Source of the DNA: CAZGAQ01 sp964523405
GTDB taxonomy: Bacteria; Planctomycetota; Phycisphaerae; UBA1845; Fen-1342
DNA length: 64,000 bases
Reading direction: 5' to 3'
Assembly (NCBI GenBank): GCA_964523405.1
Contig: CAZGAQ010000005.1
Location: 1-64,000, forward strand
The position numbers and the translations under genes are program-made. The stretch's first letter is position 1; each line of letters opens with the position of its first letter. Positions 1 through 7,340 of the stretch are shown in pieces. Below the pieces are notes generated by a model, which was given only the letters and a program-made list of their open reading frames with translations, had not been told where the DNA came from and searched no databases.

Positions 1-28
1 GCCCAACGACACGATTGTCAAGCGGTAA
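1..28 (+). CDS. 3' end of an upstream gene (partial)
   Basis: Reading from base 2 gives PNDTIVKR followed by a TAA stop at 26-28. A strong hairpin with a T-rich tail begins 27 bases later, which is what the end of a transcription unit looks like. Only eight residues are visible, so no product can be named and the reading frame itself is an inference from the stop codon and the terminator. Confidence 0.35.
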
Positions 29-55
29 GCGCCACTAGCGCGGATTGAGCTTTAT

Positions 56-100
56 GCAGCCGGGTCGGACCGCAGAGGTTCGGCCCGGCTGCGTGTTGTT
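56..100 (+). terminator. Rho-independent terminator hairpin
   Basis: The arms GCAGCCGGG (56-64) and CCCGGCTGC (84-92) pair perfectly. Seven further pairs, two of them wobble, continue inward to a GCAGA loop (72-76), giving about 16 paired positions. The tail GTGTTGTT after the stem is only moderately T-rich. It fits termination of the gene that ends at base 28. Confidence 0.6.
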
Positions 101-441
101 GCGGGGGGAAGGCAGCGTGGGCAGTGGCGCGGCCGATGGGGGTCGATGCGCGGGTGAAGCTGTAGCGGTAGGAGAGGAGGCCCCGGCCGGCGGAGGTCGT
201 CTCGCGCAGAGGAGCAAGGGGGGGCTCATGCGCCTCCGCGCACCGGCTTGCGTTCCGCGAGTTCAGGGGGCGAATTGGCGGGTTGGTGGAGCCAGCAGGC
301 GCCTCACGCGGTGCGGGTGCGGTGATGCGGTTGCGGTCTGTCCAACACGTCTGGAAATGCCGCCCAAGGTGTCTATAGTCCGAAGTGTTGCGGGCCGAAC
401 GTGGCCACGGGCGATGTGGCCACCACGGAAGGAGGACAAAC
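101..441. other. Non-coding stretch before a PEP-CTERM gene
   Basis: About 340 bases with no convincing gene. Open frames on both strands here are rich in Arg, Pro and Ala and have no good ribosome site. The only supported element is GGAGG at 431-435, the ribosome site of the next gene. Confidence 0.4.
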
Positions 442-1122
442 ATGGGCCGATTCGCACAAGCATTGGTTCTGGTTTGCGCGGCGCTCGGGGCCACGGCACG
501 GGCTGACGTCTATCACGATTACGAGAACTTCGCGGAGGGCTTTCTGGGCACGACATTCAGCTACGGCGGCGTGACGTACCGCGACTCGAATGCGGTGAGC
601 GGCTTTTACGCGAGTGGCGAGCCCTTCAACGATACCGAGCTGGGCAATCAGTTCATCATTGAGGACGCGACGCTGCTGTACAACGACTTTCCGAGTTACG
701 GCAGCCCGGTGAAGTCGCTCACGTTTGGCTCCGCTTACATTCCAGGTACCAATCTCAGTATCGGCGCGCTGGCCTCGGCGTGGATGGACCTCGACGTGCC
801 GGGCACCGCGGCGAGCCTCGACATCGCTTACTACGAGAATGGGCCGTGGGGCGGGATTCAGTACGTTCTCGCGGCGGTGCGCAATGGCAGCGTCGTCGCG
901 AGCGATTCCCTGGTGATCAGCGATCTCGGTGGGCGCGACAACCCGACATACGCGACGTTGTCGGTGAGCGGGGCGGAGTTTGACGCGCTGCACCTGTACG
1001 CGTGGAAGAACGATGCCTACAGCGCGCCGCGTGGGATGATCGACGACCTGTCGATCACCAGCGTGCCGGAGCCGGCGGCGCTGGTGGGACTGCTGCTACT
1101 GGCGGCGCTGCGGCGGCGGTAG
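442..1122 (+). CDS. Secreted PEP-CTERM domain protein
   Basis: A 226-residue exported protein of unknown function. Residues 1-20 are a signal peptide ending in ARA. The last ~20 residues form a PEP-CTERM sorting tag: VPEP, a leucine/alanine-rich membrane span, then a terminal RRR cluster. Such tags are recognised by exosortase systems in biofilm-forming Gram-negative bacteria and planctomycetes. The middle is a beta-rich, Asp/Ser/Tyr-rich region without a recognised domain. The ATG at 442 is preferred over an upstream in-frame ATG (385) because GGAGG lies 6 bases before it and the signal peptide begins there. No exosortase gene is in this window. Confidence 0.85.
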   Translation: MGRFAQALVLVCAALGATARADVYHDYENFAEGFLGTTFSYGGVTYRDSNAVSGFYASGEPFNDTELGNQFIIEDATLLYNDFPSYGSPVKSLTFGSAYIPGTNLSIGALASAWMDLDVPGTAASLDIAYYENGPWGGIQYVLAAVRNGSVVASDSLVISDLGGRDNPTYATLSVSGAEFDALHLYAWKNDAYSAPRGMIDDLSITSVPEPAALVGLLLLAALRRR

Positions 1123-1332
1123 GCCGGTGGTGTGCGGGGGGCGAGAAGAGACTATTGCGGGGAAGCCGTCGGGCGTCAGCGATCAGTCGGGCGAGATCCC
1201 CGGCGTGCGAGGTACGCGGTTTGAGCATCCCGCATGCTCACGCCCGGCGGCGCCGGGAACCTGAGCATCGCACCCGGCACCTGGCGGTCCGGGCGAGCGA
1301 AGGGCGAGTGGCATTGAGTACTCGGAGCTGTA

Positions 1333-1470
1333 ATGGGACGGAATTGGTGGGGCCGGGACCGCGGGCGCCTCGGCCAGCGACTGGGGGCGGCGGCGTTGGG
1401 GTTCTTTGTGGCCAAAGGGCTGGTGTGGCTCGCGATTGCGGCCGCGGGGTATGTGACGTTGACGGACTAA
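1333..1470 (+). CDS. Small single-span membrane protein (45 aa)
   Basis: A 45-residue open frame. A basic, Trp-containing N-terminus (MGRNWWGRDRGR) leads into one hydrophobic segment (about residues 20-41) with the pattern FFVAKGLVWLAIAAAGY. GGAG sits 5 bases before the ATG, and the frame closes with TAA just upstream of the convergent nuoE-like gene. Short proteins with a KG-x-WL core in a single span occur in many bacteria without an assigned role. It is too short to be sure from sequence alone, but start, ribosome site and span agree. Confidence 0.5.
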   Translation: MGRNWWGRDRGRLGQRLGAAALGFFVAKGLVWLAIAAAGYVTLTD

Positions 1471-1486
1471 GGGGGGCGCGCGGCGC

Positions 1487-1873
1487 CTAGCGGGTTTCGG
1501 GTACGACCAGCTTCCCCGCCGCGCGGAGTTTTTCGGCGATCAGCGGGATGATGGTCTCGCGGGGCAGGATGCCCTGTTGGCGGAAGGCGGAGTCGCCGGC
1601 GGCGGCATTGTGCGCCCCGCCAACGAGGAAGTTCACGCGATCGAGGGCGAAATGAGCGTAGAAGCTCGCGACGCCGTAGAGGTGCGCGGGGGGCACGTCG
1701 AGGGCGGTGGCCACGAAAGTGAGGACTTCTTCGGGCAGGTAGCGGCACTCCTCCTGGACCGCCTGCAGGACGGGGATCAGGCGGGCAGGGTTGTGCCCGT
1801 GGCGATCCAGAATCTGGCAGACGCGTTCAAACCGGCGCGCACTGATGGCCGGGTTGGACAGACTCGACGTCAT
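1487..1873 (-). CDS. NuoE/HndA-like protein lacking the [2Fe-2S] ligands
   Basis: A 128-residue protein. Residues ~25-75 match the helical N-terminal part of the NADH-dehydrogenase 24-kDa subunit family (NuoE, HndA), including a core like VLQAVQEECRYLPEEV and LYGVASFYAHF. In the family this is followed by a thioredoxin-fold domain with four cysteines that hold a [2Fe-2S] cluster. Here there is only a short tail with none of those cysteines, so electron transfer by this protein is not expected. The ATG at 1873 is chosen over 1885 because GGAG lies 6 bases upstream. It lies 24 bases after rex on the same strand and is probably co-transcribed with it. It may be a remnant or a repurposed partner-binding module. 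Confidence 0.7.
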   Translation of the reverse strand: MTSSLSNPAISARRFERVCQILDRHGHNPARLIPVLQAVQEECRYLPEEVLTFVATALDVPPAHLYGVASFYAHFALDRVNFLVGGAHNAAAGDSAFRQQGILPRETIIPLIAEKLRAAGKLVVPETR

Positions 1874-1897
1874 GGGATGCTCCATCCGCCCCCGCGG

Positions 1898-2590
1898 TTA
1901 CTGCTCCGCTCGCAAGGTTCCGGCCAGCTTGGTTGTGAGGTGGCCGGCGTGTTCGGACAGGCCGGCCATCCGACTCGAAAGGACGGCGAGTCCGGGGTAA
2001 AAATCTTCGTCTTGGACGACGACGTTTTCGGGAACTTGGAGCGCGGTCGGCGCGAAGTTCCAGATGGCGCGGATGCCGCTGTCGACCATCGTCTGCGCGA
2101 CCGCTTGGGCGGCCTGGGCGGGGACGGTGATGATGCCCAGGTGGACGTTCATGCGCCCGGCGAGGTCGGTGAACTTGTCGAGCGAGAACACTTCCTTGCC
2201 GTGGACGGTGGTGCCGATCTTGGCCGGATCGGTGTCGAAGCCGGCGAGGATGTTGACGCCGCACTGGCCCATGGGCTCATAGCCGAGGAGGGCGGAACCC
2301 ATGTTGCCGACGCCAACGAGGAGCGCGTCCTTGCTGTTGTTCCAGCCGAGGAAGGTCGTGATGGCGTCGATGAGGGGGGCGACTTGGTAGCCGACCTTGG
2401 GGCGGCCGACTACGCCGGTGGCTTCGAGATCCTTGCGGACCTGGGTGGGGTCGAGGCGGAGTGCGGCGCCGATGTGGCTGCAGGAGACGACCTCGCGACC
2501 ACGTTCCCGGAGGGCGCGGAGGAAGTGGTAGTACGCCGGTAGCCTGCGGAGGGTGACTTCGGAGACCGGCCGTATTTCGCGCGGTGACAT
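1898..2590 (-). CDS. rex: Redox-sensing transcriptional repressor Rex
   Basis: A 230-residue Rex protein. Residues ~8-75 are the winged-helix DNA-binding domain (QVRKDLEATGVVGRPKVGY is diagnostic). GVGNMG at 93-98 is the nucleotide-binding glycine loop of the Rossmann domain that senses NADH/NAD+. Known Rex proteins repress respiratory and fermentative genes until NADH rises. The open frame extends further upstream, but the ATG at 2590 matches the family N-terminus, and an upstream start would place the operator-like palindrome inside the coding region. The next gene on the strand is the damaged nuoE-like gene. A candidate Rex operator precedes the gene, suggesting autoregulation. Confidence 0.93.
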   Translation of the reverse strand: MSPREIRPVSEVTLRRLPAYYHFLRALRERGREVVSCSHIGAALRLDPTQVRKDLEATGVVGRPKVGYQVAPLIDAITTFLGWNNSKDALLVGVGNMGSALLGYEPMGQCGVNILAGFDTDPAKIGTTVHGKEVFSLDKFTDLAGRMNVHLGIITVPAQAAQAVAQTMVDSGIRAIWNFAPTALQVPENVVVQDEDFYPGLAVLSSRMAGLSEHAGHLTTKLAGTLRAEQ

Positions 2591-2612
2591 CGACTTATCA
2601 TCTCTGCTGGTA

Positions 2613-2630
2613 TCGAGAAACTTTTCTCTA
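2613..2630 (-). promoter_or_regulatory. Candidate Rex operator
   Basis: GAGAAA (2615-2620), CT, TTTCTC (2623-2628) form a perfect inverted repeat. Extended to 18 bases it fits the Rex consensus TTGTGAA-N4-TTCACAA at T1, G3, G5-A7, T12-C14, C16 and A18, with four mismatches at positions 2, 4, 15 and 17. It lies 23-40 bases before the rex ATG and just after a possible -10 box, where a bound repressor would block initiation. Confidence 0.6.
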
Positions 2631-2661
2631 ATAATGTGCATGATCGTCGGCCGGAAGTCAA
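2631..2661 (-). promoter_or_regulatory. Possible rex promoter
   Basis: On the minus strand TTGACT (2656-2661) is followed after 19 bases by CATTAT (2631-2636). The boxes match the sigma-70 consensus at 5/6 and 4/6 positions, with a slightly long spacer. The candidate Rex operator abuts the -10 box. Confidence 0.4.
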
Positions 2662-3170
2662 TGCAAATGGAGAAAAAACGCGCGATATGGAGATGGGGGA
2701 GTGGGTGAGGGGGGTGGCGCAAGCACGGGGCGAGGCAACCGTGGCCCGGGGCGCTGGGGCAGTAGCGATGTGGCCGCGTGGCGCTGGGGGCGCTGAGGTG
2801 CAGACGCGAGGCAGGTCAGGACGGCGATCGCGCGACGCGGCGTCGCGCCATGAAGGGATCGCGCGGCGCGCGAGCGATGGTGGGGCGCTGAGAAGTACGT
2901 TGATCGCGGCCGTCGAACCGGCGAAGCGGAGTTAGTCGCGGTTGAATGCATGCGTTGCACGCAGCGCGTTGAAGGGCGAAGAATGTCTGACGCGACTGGC
3001 GAACGCGGGGCGCGGCGCGCCGCGGGTGTCCTCCAGCGCGTACCGCGCCGTGAAGCGCGCGCTAGAATTCGGACGGAGGCAGTCACGGGCTGTCGCCAGG
3101 TGCGTGCGGCGACGTTACGATACTGCAACGCGGAGCGAGCCCGTCGTCTTCACCTTGTCGGTGCCCTTGC
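2662..3170. other. Intergenic region between rex and resB
   Basis: About 500 bases between the divergent rex and resB genes. Open frames here on both strands are Arg-rich and low in hydrophobic residues, with no recognisable domain or ribosome site. It presumably carries the resB promoter, but no clear -35/-10 pair could be picked. Confidence 0.4.
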
Positions 3171-4763
3171 ATGAATGCTGATGCTGTCAACGCACTACCG
3201 GGGTCTCGTCGTAACCCAATTCTGCGCTTGTTCACGAGCATCTGGTTCGGCATTGTCCTGCTGGCGGTGATCCTGATCTACAGCACGCTCATCTCGGCGG
3301 TGTTGCCCGTACGGACGACACTGGAAATGACCGAGATGCAGGCGTATCGACACTGGTTCTTCGTGACAGCAGTCGTTCTTTTCGTGCTGTCGCTGATGGC
3401 CGTGACGTTCCTGCGCTCGCGCTGGGCGTCGCTGAACGCGGGGTCGCTGGTGGCGCACATCGGGCTGCTGATTCTGTGTGGCGGGGCGCTGCTGTATTTC
3501 GGACGCAAGGTCGAAGGCGACGTGTTGCTGCGGACGCCGGAGATTTCGTTCGTCGGATTGACCGAGGCAGGGGCGGTGGCGATCGGGCGCATTCCGGCGC
3601 AGAACGGGCAGATGTGGGCGACGCCGGAGGGGATGCCGGGGCAGCCGATGCTCGTGACGGTGACGGAGACGTACTCGAGCGGCGTGCAGTCGGTAGCGAC
3701 GGCGACGCTCCGGATCGAGACGCCGAGCGGGGTACCCCAAGAGGTGAAGCTCAGCGCGGGCGACGCGCGGCCCGTGCCGCTTTCGAGCGGGCTGGCGGTG
3801 CGGCTGAACGCATTTCCAGGGGAGACGTGCTTCTACGATCACGAGCTGGCGGCGCTGTATTTCCGCGATCTGACGAAGGGCACGGAGACGGTGCAGAACA
3901 TCGCGACGCTGCCCTTGTACAAGCCGCATTACCCGACGGAGTTGGGTGTGCTCCTGGACAGCGCGGGCAAAGAAGTGCGCGGCGGGCGGCAGCGGCCGGA
4001 GGTGCAGCTGGGCGGGCTGACGATTCCGACGGGGTGGTTCGAGCGCTGGCGGATGCCGATTGCCGTGAACACGGAGGGGCTGCCGTTCAGCGCGGAGATC
4101 ATCGGTTTCGTGCCGTACGTCGTGGGGGAACGCGAGGCGGCGGGGGCGGACGGCGTGAAGCGCAAGGTGCCGATCGTGGCAACGGAGGATCAACGGCGGA
4201 TGGCCAGCTCGGCGATCCTGGTGCGCTTCACGGGACGCGGGGAGGCGGCGAGCTGGAGCGAGACGCGGTGGGTGCAGCACAGCATCTTCCCGCGATTGGA
4301 AGAGCAGGCGGAGCGCGTGACGCTGCCCAGCGGGGGGCAGTGGGATGTGGTGTTCTCGCGGGCTCAGCATCCGTTGGGGGCGACGCTCGTGGGTTACAGC
4401 CTGACGCTGACCTATTTCCCGGGGCAGCGGGGGATCGAGTCGTTCCGCAGTGATTTTCTGGTGCGGCGCGACGGGGGCGAGCCGTATGCCGAGTTCGTGA
4501 AGACGAATCGCACGTGCGAACTTGGAGCGTGGACGCTGTATCAAAGCAGCTATGACTCGGACGAGATGTGGCGGTATACGGTGCTGGGGGTGGGGAACCG
4601 GCACGGGATTGTCGCGATGAACGTCGGGTGGATCCTGGTGGCGGCGGGGTGCGTTTACGCGTTCTATGTGAAGCCGGTGCTGTTGCGGCGGGCGCGGCAA
4701 CGGGGCGGGGCGGCGCCGCGGCGGATGCAGGTAGCCGTGATGGTGGTGGAGCGGGCGTCGTGA
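3171..4763 (+). CDS. resB: Cytochrome c assembly protein ResB
   Basis: A 530-residue ResB/Ccs1 family membrane protein of the system II cytochrome c maturation pathway, which with CcsA delivers haem to apocytochromes outside the cytoplasmic membrane. Three membrane spans lie near residues 18-46, 58-80 and 90-111. A large soluble, probably periplasmic domain follows (about 115-480), with a last span near 487-510 and a basic C-terminus. The haem chaperone partner ccsA follows with its start codon overlapping the resB stop. No strong Shine-Dalgarno precedes the ATG at 3171, so the exact start is less certain than the identity. Confidence 0.88.
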   Translation: MNADAVNALPGSRRNPILRLFTSIWFGIVLLAVILIYSTLISAVLPVRTTLEMTEMQAYRHWFFVTAVVLFVLSLMAVTFLRSRWASLNAGSLVAHIGLLILCGGALLYFGRKVEGDVLLRTPEISFVGLTEAGAVAIGRIPAQNGQMWATPEGMPGQPMLVTVTETYSSGVQSVATATLRIETPSGVPQEVKLSAGDARPVPLSSGLAVRLNAFPGETCFYDHELAALYFRDLTKGTETVQNIATLPLYKPHYPTELGVLLDSAGKEVRGGRQRPEVQLGGLTIPTGWFERWRMPIAVNTEGLPFSAEIIGFVPYVVGEREAAGADGVKRKVPIVATEDQRRMASSAILVRFTGRGEAASWSETRWVQHSIFPRLEEQAERVTLPSGGQWDVVFSRAQHPLGATLVGYSLTLTYFPGQRGIESFRSDFLVRRDGGEPYAEFVKTNRTCELGAWTLYQSSYDSDEMWRYTVLGVGNRHGIVAMNVGWILVAAGCVYAFYVKPVLLRRARQRGGAAPRRMQVAVMVVERAS

Positions 4764-6571
4764 GTGCGAGCAACAACATGAAGTGTAAATACACGAGCAT
4801 GACGCGGTGGATCGCGGGCGCCGTACTGTGTGGAGCGCTGGTCGCAACGGCCCTCGCCAAGGAAGAGCCGGCCGCCGTTTCTCAGCGCGCGGCCGCAGTC
4901 GATGCGAAAATCGACTGGAGGCGGGCGGAGCTGATCGCAGTGCAGGACAACGGGCGCTACAAGACGTTCGATTCGTTCTCACGCGAATGGCTGTCGACGG
5001 TGCACGGACGGGATCATTTGGAGGGACTGAGTCCGGAAGCGTCGACCTTCGAATGGCTGTTCAACCGGGCGGCCTATCGCGACGTGCCGGTGATCAAGAT
5101 TCGCGACGCGGGGCTCCTGGCACAGTTCGCGACGGTGATTCCCGAGGCGGAGCGGGCGACGCTGCTGAGGACGAAGCGGCTGACGTCGGCGCAGCTCGCA
5201 GACCCGGCCGTGGACAAGTTACTTCGGCAGATGGACCGCAACATCACGATGCGTCGGGCAGTGAATCGGGTGCGCGAGGCGCAGGCGCTGTCGACGCGAT
5301 TGGAGGAATTCTTTGCGCCGGTGCCGCAGCCGGCCGGGGATCGCGTGGCGCCGTGGTTCGGGCCGGACGAGGCGCTGGCGAACCTGACGGATGAGCAACT
5401 GGGGCAACTGGGGCTGACGCCGGAAGCGTTGCGGGGGCATCACCGCATACCGGGGATGACGCCGGAGCAGGCGTGGACGGTGACGCTGACGTGGAACGCG
5501 CTCAAGAAGGCGTGGCTGGACGGGGACGCGCCGCACGTGCAGGAATACGTGGACCGGCTGGCGACGCTGTTGCCCAGCCTGGCCGCGCCGGAGGTGTATC
5601 CGACTCTGTCGCAGCGCAGCGCGGAGGCGCGGTACTATCGGTTCGGGAAGTTCACGTGGGCGTGGGGCGCGTACTTCCTGGCGGCGCTGACGGGCGTGTG
5701 GGCGATGCTGACGCGCTGGCGTGTGCCGTTTGTGATCACGTTTGTTCTGACGCTGGTCGGGCTGGCGTGCCACGCCTATGGGTTGGGATTGCGGTGGTAC
5801 ATCTTGGGGCGCATTCCAATCGCGAACGCCTTCGAGGCGGTGGTGGGGGCGTCGTGCCTGGGGGTGATCATCGCGCTGGTGCTCGTCCTGATTCAGCGTA
5901 GCCGGGTGCTGCTGGTGGCGGCGAGCACGCTGGGGTTTGCGTTTCTGCTGTGTGCGCAGTTCGTGCTGCCGCGGCTGGGGAGCGGCAGTGCGGGTTCGGA
6001 ACTACAGACGATGATGGGAATTCTGGACGACGTGCAGTTGCGGCTGCACACCGTGATGATCATCACGGCGTATGCGCTGTGCTTTGTGGGAGCGGTGATC
6101 GGCGTCGTGTATCTGGTCGGGTACTACGTGTGGGAGGCGCGGCGGGGACCGGCGCTCGCGGGGGCGCCGGTCGGCAAGGGGACGATGACGCTCAACCCGC
6201 AGCGGCCGCTGCTGTCGGGGGCGATCCCGGGCGACGAGAGCACGGGCGAGGCGTTGCCGCAGTGGCTCAATGAGCTGGATTGGACGCACCTGATTGTGCT
6301 GAACATCGTGTTCATTCTGCTGTTCGTGGGCGGCGTGGTGCTCGGCGCGTGGTGGGCGGACTACTCGTGGGGCCGGCCGTGGGGCTGGGACCCGAAAGAG
6401 GTGTTTGCGCTGAACACGTGGATCATCTACGCGATCCTGCTGCACACGCGGTTCGTGGTGAAGCGGCGGGGATTGTGGACGGCGTGGCTGTCGATCATTG
6501 GCTGCACGATGATGGCGTTCAACTGGTTCTTCGTGAACTTCTACATTCAGAGCGTGCACAGTTACGCGTGA
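4760..6571 (+). CDS. ccsA: Cytochrome c biogenesis protein CcsA/ResC with long N-terminal domain
   Basis: A 603-residue protein. The C-terminal half has multiple membrane spans and the haem-handling tryptophan motif (WGRPWGWDPKE, WGWDPKE at 541-547) that defines the CcsA/ResC family. The N-terminal ~290 residues begin with a signal-like hydrophobic segment and form a soluble, probably periplasmic region, so the protein is longer than plain CcsA (about 320 aa). A GTG start at 4760 overlaps the resB TGA, with GGAG 8 bases upstream; an ATG at 4778 is the alternative. Translational coupling with resB supports a two-protein haem lyase. Confidence 0.9.
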   Translation: MSASNNMKCKYTSMTRWIAGAVLCGALVATALAKEEPAAVSQRAAAVDAKIDWRRAELIAVQDNGRYKTFDSFSREWLSTVHGRDHLEGLSPEASTFEWLFNRAAYRDVPVIKIRDAGLLAQFATVIPEAERATLLRTKRLTSAQLADPAVDKLLRQMDRNITMRRAVNRVREAQALSTRLEEFFAPVPQPAGDRVAPWFGPDEALANLTDEQLGQLGLTPEALRGHHRIPGMTPEQAWTVTLTWNALKKAWLDGDAPHVQEYVDRLATLLPSLAAPEVYPTLSQRSAEARYYRFGKFTWAWGAYFLAALTGVWAMLTRWRVPFVITFVLTLVGLACHAYGLGLRWYILGRIPIANAFEAVVGASCLGVIIALVLVLIQRSRVLLVAASTLGFAFLLCAQFVLPRLGSGSAGSELQTMMGILDDVQLRLHTVMIITAYALCFVGAVIGVVYLVGYYVWEARRGPALAGAPVGKGTMTLNPQRPLLSGAIPGDESTGEALPQWLNELDWTHLIVLNIVFILLFVGGVVLGAWWADYSWGRPWGWDPKEVFALNTWIIYAILLHTRFVVKRRGLWTAWLSIIGCTMMAFNWFFVNFYIQSVHSYA

Positions 6572-6635
6572 GGGAGGCGGGGTGCCGAGCGCGGAAGCCC
6601 GTCAGGCGCGGAGGCTAGATGCTGCGGGCGCGCGA

Positions 6636-6656
6636 GGACCGACCGGAGGTCGGTCC
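6636..6656 (+). terminator. Perfect 9-bp hairpin after ccsA
   Basis: GGACCGACC (6636-6644), loop GGA, GGTCGGTCC (6648-6656). It lies 65 bases after the ccsA stop, between convergent genes. There is no T-run on either side, so it may act as an RNA-stabilising or weak termination structure rather than a classic terminator. Confidence 0.45.
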
Positions 6657-6683
6657 CCCATCGGGGGGCGGGGGAGCGTGAGG

Positions 6684-6932
6684 CTACGCCAATAGCTCGA
6701 CGTCGGTACGCAGGTCCGCGTTGAGGGTGCTGATTTCGCCGTCGTCCTTGCGGAGGCGAATGCGGCGGAGCCAGAACTTGTCGTCGCGGCCGCGGGCGAA
6801 CCAACTGCCGGTCGTGCTGGTGTCGACGGATTCGATCACGCCGGTGACGGTGGCGTTCCAGTCGCCGGCGCGGCGTTCGATGGTCTGGGTGATCCGCACG
6901 CGTTGTCCGGGCTTGAGCTGGTCGGCGTTCAT
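6684..6932 (-). CDS. Conserved small hypothetical protein (82 aa)
   Basis: An 82-residue protein starting MNADQLKPGQRVRI. It has alternating beta-like segments and a Trp/Phe-rich middle (TGSWFARGRDDKFWL) ending in an acidic tail. The pattern suggests a small SH3- or OB-like barrel. I recall similar short proteins in planctomycetes but no function is known. The ATG at 6932 is chosen because the upstream extension of the frame is low-complexity Arg/Pro. Confidence 0.6.
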   Translation of the reverse strand: MNADQLKPGQRVRITQTIERRAGDWNATVTGVIESVDTSTTGSWFARGRDDKFWLRRIRLRKDDGEISTLNADLRTDVELLA

Positions 6933-7340
6933 GGCTGGGCTCTTCCTGCGGCCGCGCTGGCACGCCGCGGGCGGACCGACCGGCGGGCGGGGTGCCAGAG
7001 CTTCACGCGCCGATTCTAGGGGGGCGGGCGGCGGCGGGCCACTGGCGGCTGCGCCGGCGGGATAGCGGGGAGGTGGGGACGTGAGAAAGGGGGGCGGGGT
7101 GGTGAAACAGGCGCGCGGACACGGCCGCTCGGAGGCTGCCTGGCGCGATGGGCGCTTGGTGCGAGTGTGGTAGCCGGTCGCACCGCTGAGACCGGGATGG
7201 CAAGCGGCCGTGCCGCCCGGACGCCGGACACGGAGGTCCGGCGCTACTGGGGGCGGCCATGCGGCGGGCGGGACGCCCGCCCCGCCCAGGGGGACGCGCA
7301 CTTCACCGGGCTTATCTGGGCCTTCTGGTGAGGCAGAGCG
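6933..7340. other. Gene-free stretch with a palindromic repeat
   Basis: About 400 bases with no supported gene. The only clear structure is the palindromic repeat at 7222-7248, followed by a GC-rich tract with several runs of G and C. Any promoter for the 82-aa gene on the minus strand must lie in the first part. Confidence 0.4.
7222..7248 (+). repeat. Palindromic CTAC-tailed repeat, copy 1
   Basis: Arms CGCCGGAC (7222-7229) and GTCCGGCG (7236-7243), loop ACGGAG, then CTACT. It has the same 8-6-8 layout and CTAC tail as the copies at 17491, 20352, 25101, 26537 and 33968. Its arm sequence differs, but the pairing is kept. Confidence 0.7.

Noticed and set aside
2658..3128. A 156-codon Arg-rich frame between rex and resB
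   Set aside because: There is no ribosome site, no hydrophobic core and no domain pattern.
3195..4982. A 595-codon minus-strand open frame
   Set aside because: It is antisense to resB and rich in Arg, His and Pro, typical of a high-GC shadow.
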